Below the pieces are notes generated by a model. It was not told the origin of the DNA. It did no database searches and saw only the letters and a program-made list of their open reading frames with translations. From Dichomitus squalens LYAD-421 SS1 (lineage: Eukaryota; Basidiomycota; Agaricomycetes; Polyporales; Polyporaceae), in NCBI RefSeq assembly GCF_000275845.1, contig NW_006766898.1, forward strand, positions 11,395 to 28,579: a stretch of DNA of 17,185 nucleotides, read 5' to 3'. Made by a program: the position numbers and the translations under genes. Each line of letters starts with the position of its first letter. The stretch's first letter is position 1. Shown in pieces: positions 1 to 8,243 of this stretch.

Positions 1-80
1 ATGCATGGAAGTCAATCAAAGGACAGCTGCTCTTGATCAAGGTCAAGTGTACAATATTTGTTAGCGGGTGCAGCGGCGGC

Positions 81-159
81 AAAAAAATGCCACCACAGGG
101 AATTGAACCAGCAACCTGCAATTTCAGTGTTCAACACAGCATGTGCAACCTCTACACTA
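81..159 (-). other. degenerate tRNA-like element with Pol III A and B boxes
   Basis: Read on the minus strand, TAGTGTAGAGG (159 down to 149) fits the tRNA A-box consensus TRGYNNARNNGG, and GGTTCAATTCC (109 down to 99) fits the B box GGTTCRANTCC with one change. The D stem can form (GTGT with GCAC). A run of seven T (87 down to 81) follows and would act as a Pol III terminator; it lies inside a small GGTGGCA/TGCCGCC hairpin. A full cloverleaf does not fold: the 3' acceptor-like GGTGGCA has no 5' partner, and the anticodon region is about 7-10 nt too long. It is therefore not a working tRNA gene as it stands. A tRNA-derived SINE head or a tRNA pseudogene is the best reading. Confidence 0.45.
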
Positions 160-580
160 CAGAAGCTCACACTATAGCATAGAATAGCAGCCATATATAG
201 CGCTCTTTGCTGGACTCCGAGAAATTCTTCACCATCCTCTCCTCATAGCAGAACTTGGACATCCACCACTGATACCACTATTCTTGAGCATTATCTGGAT
301 ATTGTACCTCTGTATCACTACTGAAACAAGCACATTGTAACAACTTAAAGTCTTCTATCACATGTTATTGCCCTTCTTCTAATAGACTATAAAGCTGCTT
401 CTACGGCCTTAAAACAGACTGGTTTACAACTAGTGTATGGTTGTCTATGATAGATATTATTACATAAGAAGTATACAAGATGTGTGACTGATAGAACACC
501 AATTGCTCAAATTGAGGCCTGAGTATACTGAAGTCAACATGTAAAGTCCAAGTTGTGGCCCAAGTACCCCAAGTACCCCA

Positions 581-720
581 AGTATATAGACTTGGGTCAA
601 GTCCGTGTACTTGGGGCCAAGTACACGGACTTGAGGCCAAGTACATGGACTTGGGGCCAAGTACACGGACTTGAGTCCAAGTACACGGACTTGAGTCCAA
701 GTACATGAACTTGGGCCCAA
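581..720. repeat. 20-bp minisatellite, seven units
   Basis: Seven consecutive 20-bp units run from 581 to 720. The units at 661-680 and 681-700 are identical (GTACACGGACTTGAGTCCAA); those at 621, 641 and 701 differ by a few bases, and the first two are more diverged. Partial units (CAAGTACCCC) precede the array and a broken inverted copy (GGTCCAAGTCCGTG) follows it. Each unit contains the near-palindrome GGACTTGAGTCC, so the array could form hairpins or cruciforms on either strand. Open frames through it on the minus strand are only translations of the repeat and are not taken as genes. Confidence 0.92.
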
Positions 721-730
721 GTATGGGTCC

Positions 731-1386
731 AAGTCCGTGACGTTTTCCTGATGTTCAATTGGCGCCACAGAGAATCAAGTCCAATTTGTCCCAATTTTGG
801 CTTCCATAGCCAATTGGGCCAATCAAGTCCAATCATTTTGCACTTTTGCTGATGTCTGGCCATTGCACACCATATCTGGCGGATTTGCTACGGGTTTACC
901 ATCTACTTCTCATACCTTGCCCAATCTGGTCAGAATTGCGGAACCTGGTCATCACTGACCATCCTTTTCGCTTTTTTGCTGATGAAAAGCGAGCGCGCGA
1001 CTGCGTGCATGCGTGGCTACGTAGCCAGTTGGGCGGAGTTGTAAACTCTCCGACTACACGAGACGTCAGATGTCTCAGAATGTATACCAGCATTCATTGA
1101 GTATTCCGCGGACCGCGTAGGCTGCGTCGATTGTGAGTTCTCACAACGGGATGCGCTGCCGTCAAGACAGGTACGACTCACGGTCCTCGTACCTCAGCCT
1201 CAGGTGGTCCAAGGACATCACAGAAGCGAAGAGGATGCACGGCGTGGTGGTCGCCGACGCCGCCCTGTGACCAACTTTGCCATCACGCAGCCTCGAGCTC
1301 CGCGTGTGGTCTAGCCGCTACACAGCTATAACTCCGGGTATATGTATGCGTAGATGCCAGTTGCAGAGGCGACTCACGCAATCGCC
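731..1386. other. intergenic region upstream of the protease gene; no gene seen
   Basis: A short stretch at 770-840 repeats AATCAAGTCCAAT twice and is rich in CCAAT/ATTGG words, probably remnants related to the adjacent minisatellite. No convincing coding region follows. A weak TATA-like GTATATGTA lies at 1338-1346, about 40 bp before the protease start codon, and may be its core promoter. The open frame at 846-1100 lacks splice signals, homology and protein-like composition. Confidence 0.5.
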
Positions 1387-3019
1387 ATGAAGCTCTTCTC
1401 CACTGCTTCGTTATTGTACGCCTTAGGTGCTGTTGGCCTCGTCGCTGCTGCATTGCCAAAGGACGTTCCGTTGCGTTTGTCCCAGGTGAGTAAGCGATGA
1501 TGCCAGATATCTATCCTGCTAGCTTCCTGTCATACTGACAGTCGCCTTGCAGGGATTTTGGCATGCTCGCTTTTCCGTGGGGCCTCAAAACTTCAGTGTC
1601 AGTTCCCTTGGCTTGGCCGCGACGTATTGACCATGCTAACATGCATGCGTTGGGACGCTCCAGTTGACAGTCGACACCGGGAGCTTTGCGGTGCTGATAA
1701 GCGAAGGTCTGTATAAGCCGAACCCGACCTCGGTGCAGACGAACCAGGGGGAGTTTATCCAGTTCAACGGGGCGAACGAGGATGGCACGTTGTTTGCGTC
1801 TGTGAGTTGCCAGATATTCATGTGAAAGGCGTGGGCTTGGAGTGCCACAGAGCATTGCTCAGTCGTCCCGCTCGTATATAGGAAACGTTTACCTTTGTCA
1901 AAGACAACGTCACATTCGATGACGTGGCCCTGGCAGGGTTCTTGGTGGGCAACATCACCGACGGCGACCCTCTTGACGAGGATGGGTATGTTGTGTGATG
2001 AATCTAGGGTGCTCAGCGCTAGACATCCATGGGATTACCAGCATCATAGGCTTCAGTCCGCCTGCGAGCGAAATCACGGATCCGAATGACCCAACTTTCC
2101 TCGCAGGACAGTCGCTTGCCCAGGCTATCTGCGATCAGGAGAATAGTGAGTGCTCGGTACGATTGCGTCCTCGGATTTGCTAACATTTCTGCTTAATAGT
2201 CTCCCCTTGCGAATTCGGGCTCGCACTGAAGACAGACGGGACAGGATCCCTCATCTTCGGCCCCATAGGTGAATGGCGTAAGATTCGATCGAACATGGGT
2301 AGCAGGGCTGACGCTTCACATCGTGTCAGACGAGTCCAAAATCAAGGGCAACCTTACGACGCAGAAGACACTGGCTGTGAGTGCTCCAGCTCGTGAAGGA
2401 GATAGACCCCCGCTGATATGACCTGCCACAGTTCGACGCATGGTGGGTCGTAAACAATACCGAGGCCGATTCGCCATTCTTTGTGGTCGGCGACCAAGTC
2501 GTCACCCACATCCAACCCATTTGTGTGTTTCCTTCCCCATTTTACTCGGAATGAGCCGCTGAGTATGAGTATCTGCGGTCTTTCAGTCGACAACGGGACG
2601 CCGAACGTTATCGGCCCTCTCGACACTGTTCGCGCTGCTCTTGAGTCGGTAGGATACGCAATCATAGAGACGACCGACGATAACAATGTCACCAACATCT
2701 TCGTGCGTTGCAATCGTCTCACTGCGCCCATTGCTGCTCTGACCTCATAAGTGACTGATGTTTCCAGGGAACGTACGACTGCTCGTGCGAGCCAGCGCGG
2801 TTCGGCTTCAGCTTCCCGCCGAGTGCCGAAGTGCATTACATCGACCTGGGAGCGAATGTGCTGAACCGAACGGCGGACGGCAAAACATGCACGGCGAACA
2901 TCCTCGGATCGTCCATGGTCGATGCGCCAACTTGGCAAATCGGGCAGACGTGGTTCCAAGGGCGGTATGTGCAGCATAATCTGAACACGAGCACGATCGC
3001 ATTTGCGGAGCTCGCGTGA
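1387..3019 (+). CDS. secreted pepsin-like aspartic protease homologue (family A1), possibly with altered activity
   Basis: Ten exons give a 354-residue protein: 1387-1485, 1553-1597, 1664-1801, 1882-1985, 2042-2145, 2200-2268, 2330-2376, 2432-2522, 2587-2702, 2768-3019. All introns are 54-80 nt with GT-AG ends, and every junction keeps frame. Residues 1-22 are a signal peptide (MKLF start, then a Leu/Ala/Val-rich core). The N lobe carries the first catalytic motif DTGS (52-55). DGIIGF (128-133) matches the A1 DGILGL block. IFGPIDESKIKG follows the usual fungal FGGID.SK.G pattern, and WQIGQTWFQGRYV near the C terminus matches the WILGD.FLR block. Oddities: the second catalytic motif is DNGT (234-237) where family members have D[ST]G[ST]; the flap has QFNG where YG is usual; only about 12 residues separate the signal from the mature fold, so there is no normal propeptide. 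Extracellular hydrolase by family; activity is uncertain. It converges on BRF1 across a 143-bp gap. Confidence 0.92.
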
Positions 3020-3162
3020 GCGAAACGTTCGAGGCTAAAAACTACCGGACTTCGCGTAGTCGTATAGCGGAGGGTTTGTTTCGTCCAGAGAACAATTGTC
3101 TTCGGATCTCCTTGAGAGACCAAATGTAAAGAGTGATCGCGCTCGATAAGAATACAATGTTG

Positions 3163-5793
3163 TCAAACTTCCTGCTCATACACATCCCACTCCCCATATG
3201 TGTCGTCCTTCTCCGCGTCCTCCTCAACATCCTCCTCGCCTTCAGCGTCCTCTTCGTCGTCCCCTTCATGAACAACCGCTGTTCCTTTTCTGGATATGGG
3301 CAGCGCATTTGCACCAGGAACGAGGCTTGCGGAACGAGACTTCGACTGGGGCGCTTGGCCGACGCCCCCACCGCCCTCCTCGACAATGAGCATGCCCTCT
3401 CCGTCGCTCTTGTCGTCCATAGTGTATAGTCCACCCTCGTCGTCCTTGTCCTCCTCCGTACCGGGTAGCTGGAAGGAAGGGCCATCGTCTGTAAAGAGCT
3501 CCTTGAGCGCGTTGTAGTTGATCCGTTTGCTGTATTTGGGGTTCTTCTTGATGAGGTTGCGCACGGACTCCGCAGCGGTGCTCCCATGAGGCGTCGATGC
3601 GTCCCGAGGCTTGTTGTTCGTTTTCCGTCGCTGTGAAAATGGACGCTATCAGCTCGTGCGGCGAAGGAGACGAGACTTCGCCACCAGGAATCAACATGTG
3701 CAAATAAGTTCCCAAACAACGGAAATATGTGCGGAATTTCTGCCAGATCGGGATACGAACCTTGCGTGACTTTTTCTCTTTCTCCTGGCCCTCTTGTTGT
3801 TCCGCCTTCGCTGTTCCATACCGTTCAGCGACAACGCACACGGTCGTGCGCGATATATCTGCACACATGTATTCTGCGCGAGTCGCTTACCTGCGATGGC
3901 TTCCAGATAGTCCTTGTTCATCTCGACCCATATGCGCTCTTTGATGCGCACTTCTTCCTCAGTCAGGATAAAGCGATCCAGCTCCTCTTCGTCGAGCCCA
4001 AGGAGCTCGTCGTCCCCAGCGTAATGCGCATGTCGTCGCTGTTCCGCCTCATCGAGCGCCGAGTTGAGCAGCGTGCTCTGCGCGCTCTCGAGGAAGTCGG
4101 TGACCTCTTGCGTTACAGCCGCATCAACGGTTTCCTCGATGGGAGACGGCGCGCGCACGGGCATCGAGAGTGCTTTGTCTGGGGGAGGGTCGTTGGACGG
4201 GGGAGGCTGTGGTCGAAGAGGAGGTAGCAGCTGCAACTGCGATGGCTGGGACGGATTGACTAAGGTACGTTCCGGATCTAGCAGCGACGGGTCTATTGGC
4301 AGTGGCTGCTGTTGCGGGTGCTGGGGAGGGCGCATGCCATACTGCATGTCTTCGACCTCATCCGGAAGGAACAGCGGAAGAGGCTGAGAGGTACCAGCAA
4401 GGATACCCTCATTGAGCAGGGCGGCGTCGAGTGCCTGATGAAACGGGGGTGGATGGTGTGGGGAAGGACCCGCACCGTCGAACTGCGAGTACTGAGCAGC
4501 GCTCGCCATCTCCTCTTCCTCGTCGCTTTCTCCGCGCTTCCGTTTCTTGCGCCTTCCCTTCCCCTTCCCTTTACCCCTCGCCTGATCCGGGTCAACCCCA
4601 CCGTTCTCAGCAATCACGCGCTCCTTCTCTTCCTTCTCCTTCCCCTTCGTGTACGCAGGGGGGTCCATCTCCTCCTCGAGCCACACCGTCCGGAAGTCGG
4701 CGAGCGTGAGCGCGCCGCTAGGTGTCTTTCTGAACTCCTCCAGACGCTTCTTCAGCGTCGTGTCCGCAATCTTCACCACCTGAACGATCTCCGCGACGCT
4801 CCGCCGGAAGTTGTTCATGCGCGCGGCAAGCAGGAGACATGCGCCGCAAATGCCGGCTGGCCGTCGACCTTTCGTCATCCAGTCGCGGTCAAACCGTTGG
4901 ACAAGGCGTATGGCGTCCATGGCGACCTGGTGGGTCTCTTCACCGAACTCGAGGAGCGCAGCAAAGCGAGAAATGTAGTGCGAAGGATCGACAAGGGGGA
5001 GGCGGAGGTTGAGGGTCTGGACGAGTTGGAGGTATGTATGACCGAGTTCAAAGACGTTAACCTTTGGCGCGAAGCATTAGTAAGGAAACGACAGTGCAGG
5101 ATAGACAAGAGACGCACTTGTAGTAGATCCGAGAAGTCAATGAGCATATAGTTCCTCGTCTCCTTCTGCCTACACGCGACGTAGAGGCACACGGCCACGA
5201 CATTCATGCTCTTCCGCCCTTTCGTGAACTTGTGCTCAACTGCGAGGGTGTACAGCCGTGTCGCGGCAAGCGAGACGACTTCGGACAACCTCAATGCGGT
5301 CGCGACTTGCTGGATTTTCCGACTCGCTGGGCCGACGTCAGAGGGCGCACGCGGGACGAAGTGCTTGATTCACCATTAGCGATTGTCTGCTCTCTGCTTT
5401 CCGTGTTTCCCCTGTTGCCAAACATCCCGCCCATCCGCGCGCGCGCTATGGGGTGTGAGCATGGCAAGCCGTATACTCAGCGAATAAAGAATAGAGACGT
5501 ACTTGCACCCTGCGCTACGAAACTCCCCTGCACCATAGCCGCGCCTGTGCTTGTCTCTCCGAACGTCACCTACAAACAATCCTGAGTTGGGGGCGCAGAC
5601 ACAGCTATATAGGTCATGACACACCTCATTTACAATCGTATTCTCCTCGACCACCGTGCCGCACTGCACGCAGAACCCGTTTCCCGCAGCAGCATCATAC
5701 TCGATGACCGTCCCTCCGCAATCCGTACACACCGTCTATGCATAGTCAGTATGCATGTATGTATGACATAGGCCGCAATGTGCAGCGTACCAT
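3163..5793 (-). CDS. BRF1: TFIIIB subunit Brf1 (TFIIB-related factor of RNA polymerase III)
   Basis: Brf1 joins TBP and Bdp1 in TFIIIB and recruits RNA polymerase III to tRNA and 5S genes in the nucleus. Eight exons assemble a 716-residue protein: 5791-5793, 5625-5735, 5503-5569, 5374-5445, 5118-5326, 3891-5061, 3761-3810, 3163-3630. In order: a zinc ribbon with C4, C7, C23, C26; the linker VTFGETSTGAAMVQGSF and GNRGNTESREQTIAN; two cyclin folds (about 80-175 and 177-265, including GRRPAGICGACLLLAARM); a Lys/Arg then Glu patch (about 315-338), probably nuclear targeting; a Pro/Gln-rich insert; the Brf1 TBP-binding domain in two blocks (ILTEEEVRIKERIW from 519 and KRINYNALKELF to 607); and an acidic tail. 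One intron has a perfect TACTAAT branch point. The first coding exon is only ATG. Length is in the usual range for the family. Confidence 0.97.
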
Positions 5794-5974
5794 GTTGCTG
5801 CCACGATCATAAACACGAATAGATAGAGATAAGTCAAGACTCCTCGGACGAAGAGGGCTCAGGCGGACATGGCGGATTTGGGTCGTAATCTAATCGTGGG
5901 AAAATGTTTTACTGTATATAGACGGGACGATTTGGCTCAAGCATACTCAATCATTCTCCACTTGCATTGTAACT

Positions 5975-6463
5975 CCCCTCCCCCTCAGCCAGGCCATCAA
6001 ACGCCTCGCTGAGCTCTCCCTCCGTCACGAGGCCCTTTCCAGGCGTCTGTGGCGTGACTTCCCCCTCACGTGCCGCCAAGATGACCGCGCGGCCATCGCA
6101 ACGCAGTTCCTTGAGCACGCGCACATTCGCCCTTTGCCCCGGGCGCTCCTCCTCCTACTGGACTTCGGTCACGAGTCCATCCTCCCCCAGCGCTGCCGGC
6201 ACGACCGGCGGCGCCTACTTGCGCGAGGCCACAAGTACGCCCCGTTCCGGATGCGGCCGGACGGACGGAAAGCCCGCAAGCTCCTACGACCGGATGGGCG
6301 ACTATCCCGGTCTTATCCCCTCACCGTCACCGAACTAGCCGGGCGGATAGTTTGGCGACACTTCATTCCCCCCCCCTCGTCGTCGTCCTCCTCCTCGACG
6401 GCGACCACTCTCTTTACGGATGGGGACGGCGACTCCGGGTCGCCGTCAGCAGATATGGTGTGA
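5975..6463 (+). pseudogene. 5'-open reading frame inside the retroposed insertion, unknown product
   Basis: The frame is open from the first base after the left direct repeat to a TGA at 6461-6463, 162 codons, with third positions mostly G or C. It begins PLPLSQAIKRLAELSLRHEA, continues as a Leu/Arg-rich segment with helix-like periodicity, and ends in a serine run (TCG/TCC repeat at about 6378-6398) and an acidic tail. There is no start codon at the 5' end, so it would be a truncated copy of a longer coding region, or a 3' exon preceded by the acceptor-like CCCCCTCAG at 5980-5988. I do not recognise the protein. Another frame (6054-6338) begins with ATG but is Ser/Thr/Pro-rich and looks like a shadow. 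The LWRDF stretch recalls LYR-type proteins only weakly and should not be used as a name. Confidence 0.35.
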
Positions 6464-6628
6464 GCGGGTAGGTGCGGGTCCTTACTCCACACGCTGACTT
6501 CGGTCGTGGTCCGGGCACGCTGGTGCAAGTCTTAAGTGACGCGCTGGGTGGAAATGTCAAACAATCTCGGATAGAACGCTTACTTACATACCTACCGTAC
6601 TTTGTAGCTATGTTTGGTATAAGACAAG

Positions 6629-6650
6629 AAAATAATAATAATAATAATAA
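6629..6650 (+). repeat. A-rich (AAT)n tail
   Basis: Six to seven AAT units close the insertion at 5975-6649 and touch the right copy of the 15-bp direct repeat. On its own it is a simple trinucleotide repeat; its place between the element body and the duplication makes it most likely the 3' tail of a retroposed copy. Confidence 0.85.
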
Positions 6651-6664
6651 CTTGCATTGTAACT

Positions 6665-8243
6665 GTGCGCATGCATCAGGCTTCACTACCATCGATGTAT
6701 GTGATTACAAGCGAAACTACCAGCAATCATGGGGCTCGACAGCAAGGGCGATTGCGAGCTTCTTAGTTCATGTCCAATGTCCATACAAACCTGCAAGAGC
6801 AGTCCGCAGAATCCTCTCCCCGGGACAAGATCATCGCCATTGAGTACGAGCACACCCTAGAACAGAGCCTGTATCGTGACCAACGTGCTCAGACGTTGAA
6901 CATTGAGGCGCGTTTGACGGTGTCTCCACAAGGGGTGGACGGGCAGAGTCCGCAGGCAGCACACTCACGTTCTGTGTTCTGGGACGATTGCCACCAAACG
7001 TTAGGATCCTGAAACCAATCCCTCGGCTCCCAATACGTGACCTTCGCCATCTCGGGAATTCAGCGTACGCCGAGATATCCTCGACGTGGACTTCGCGTTG
7101 GACTTGCATAATGTCATACGTGCTTGCAATAGTGGATGGTATAATAGACCCCGGTGCTCCATCACATCAGTCCCACGAGTAGAGCATTCATATTAATATT
7201 CATCGACATCTCCTTGGCTCCGAGGGTGATGCTCCTGGGGCGCAGAGGGCAAGAGACGTCCCGGAGTCGTTCCGTAGACTAGTGTCCTGACCATCGATTA
7301 TGGGGCAGACCCGGTTACGTTGGAAGTTTGTCCGAAGTGCAGCACCCAGACCTTGTGAGATGGTCGACTCCTGCTGGAGCACACGTACTTAGCATCTAGA
7401 CAGTATTCGGATCGCTTCTCCCTGTAAACCGTTTGTGTCCGGTGTTCCATAGATCTAGTACGCCCATCTTGATCGCAATGTAATCCATCATGTAGCCTCT
7501 TTGTTTTGAAATCGACGCATCCCAATGTCCATGGAGTTGAAGCCCCGAAGCGCAAAAGATGTCGTAACAGTAAGCGGCTGCATGACATTAGCTCGAGGTT
7601 TGTTTGATGATCTTCTAATCGCGGGCAAACCCGAGGCTATTAGCTCCAGGGTCAGCGCTCAGCTTTGACGACCTCGGTATCACGGCTGAATATCTCCTCA
7701 AGGTGTTGGGCATGGACCGCAGTATCTGCAGCCTTGAGCTCACATGGTCAGTGCGATCCACGTCGTTGCAGGGTTGGACCCTCCAAGCCGACCGCCTGTC
7801 GCTGAAGTCTCCTTCCTGTGGTATGTCGTCTACCGGAACATACCGATGAGAGGTGGATTGTGGATCCTCAGTGTCGCTGTACAGATATCTGTCGATAATC
7901 CACATCAGACCTACCGCAGTACCGCAAGCCAACTCCCTCAACGCCACCAGCCAGTCATCCAGATGATATCGCACCTAGCTGTCGGAGCCTGGGCAGCCTC
8001 GGATAACCCGCGGACCATAGGAAATTCTTGATCTAGACCGGCATCGCTAGACAGGAAGGGACGCGACTCCAAGAGCACAAACTCGCAGGAACGAGGAAGA
8101 ATCGAGATCTAGCTGTCATTAGAACGTCGATAAGTTACTTGCATACATGTACATCGTGCAGGTCGTGTTGTAGACAAATCGTCACAGCACCCATCTAGCA
8201 TTACCAAAACCCGTGGAGATAGAGGACCACCGCATGTCAGCGG
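6665..8243. other. 1.6-kb region with no convincing gene; coding-like debris
   Basis: No frame here can be joined into a recognisable protein. On the minus strand several short segments look protein-like but are separated by frame changes. One runs down from about 7167 (SIIPSTIASTYDIMQVQREV), shifts frame near 7050 and continues as the small frame at 6889-7050. A longer minus-strand frame at 7615-7974 has no ATG. A perfect palindrome CAGATATCTG lies at 7882-7891. The last 150 bp before 8244 should hold the 3' untranslated region of MSP1. This could be an old pseudogene or lineage-specific non-coding sequence. Confidence 0.45.
6889..7050 (-). CDS. small cysteine-containing ORF, unknown; may be pseudogene debris
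   Basis: ATG at 7050 in a fair context (CCGAGATGGCG) opens 53 codons ending TGA at 6889. The product begins MAKVTYWEPRDWFQDPNVWW, is rich in Trp and has a short Cys cluster (ECAACGLC) in its second half. A consensus donor GTGAGT starts at the codon after NTE, so it might instead be a first exon. The frame just upstream is closed by TGA, but an adjacent frame upstream is also protein-like, which fits a frameshifted remnant. No family recognised. Confidence 0.2.
   Translation of the reverse strand: MAKVTYWEPRDWFQDPNVWWQSSQNTERECAACGLCPSTPCGDTVKRASMFNV

Larger units (their letters stand above)
5960..6664 (+). mobile_element. retroposed insertion flanked by a 15-bp target-site duplication
   Basis: The 15-mer ACTTGCATTGTAACT occurs exactly at 5960-5974 and again at 6650-6664. 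The second copy is immediately preceded by an A-rich tail ending in AATAATAATAATAATAA (6629-6650). A 3' A-rich tail abutting a direct repeat of this length is the signature of insertion by target-primed reverse transcription (LINE, SINE or retrogene). The body (5975-6649) is much more GC-rich in its 5' half than the flanks and has a reading frame already open at its 5' edge, as expected of a 5'-truncated copy. It sits about 170 bp upstream of the BRF1 start codon. I could not match the body to a known element family. What is seen: the repeat and the tail. Inferred: the mechanism. Confidence 0.7.

Noticed and set aside
581..720. CRISPR-like array
   Set aside because: Units are contiguous without unique spacers, and the genome is eukaryotic.
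401..863. Overlapping open frames on the minus strand with a VLGPKSMYL-type repeat
   Set aside because: They are translations of the 20-bp minisatellite in several frames; the unit length is not a multiple of three.
2354..2977. 207-codon open frame on the minus strand
   Set aside because: It is the antisense of exons 7-10 of the aspartic protease gene and has no splice or family support.
3042..3719. 225-codon open frame on the minus strand
   Set aside because: Out-of-frame shadow of the last BRF1 exon and intron; the in-frame reading gives the conserved KRINYNALKELF block.
4312..5151. 279-codon open frame on the plus strand
   Set aside because: Antisense shadow of BRF1 exons 5 and 6, produced by GC-rich codon usage.
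5975..6463. Naming the insertion ORF as a LINE reverse transcriptase end or an LYR-motif protein
   Set aside because: No reverse transcriptase, RNase H or zinc-knuckle motif is visible, and the LWRDF resemblance to LYR proteins is too short.
7615..7974. 119-codon open frame on the minus strand (contains LDDWLVALRELACG)
   Set aside because: It has no ATG start, the possible intron in it (GTATGT to CCACAG) is only 29 nt, and no family is recognised; left as coding-like debris.
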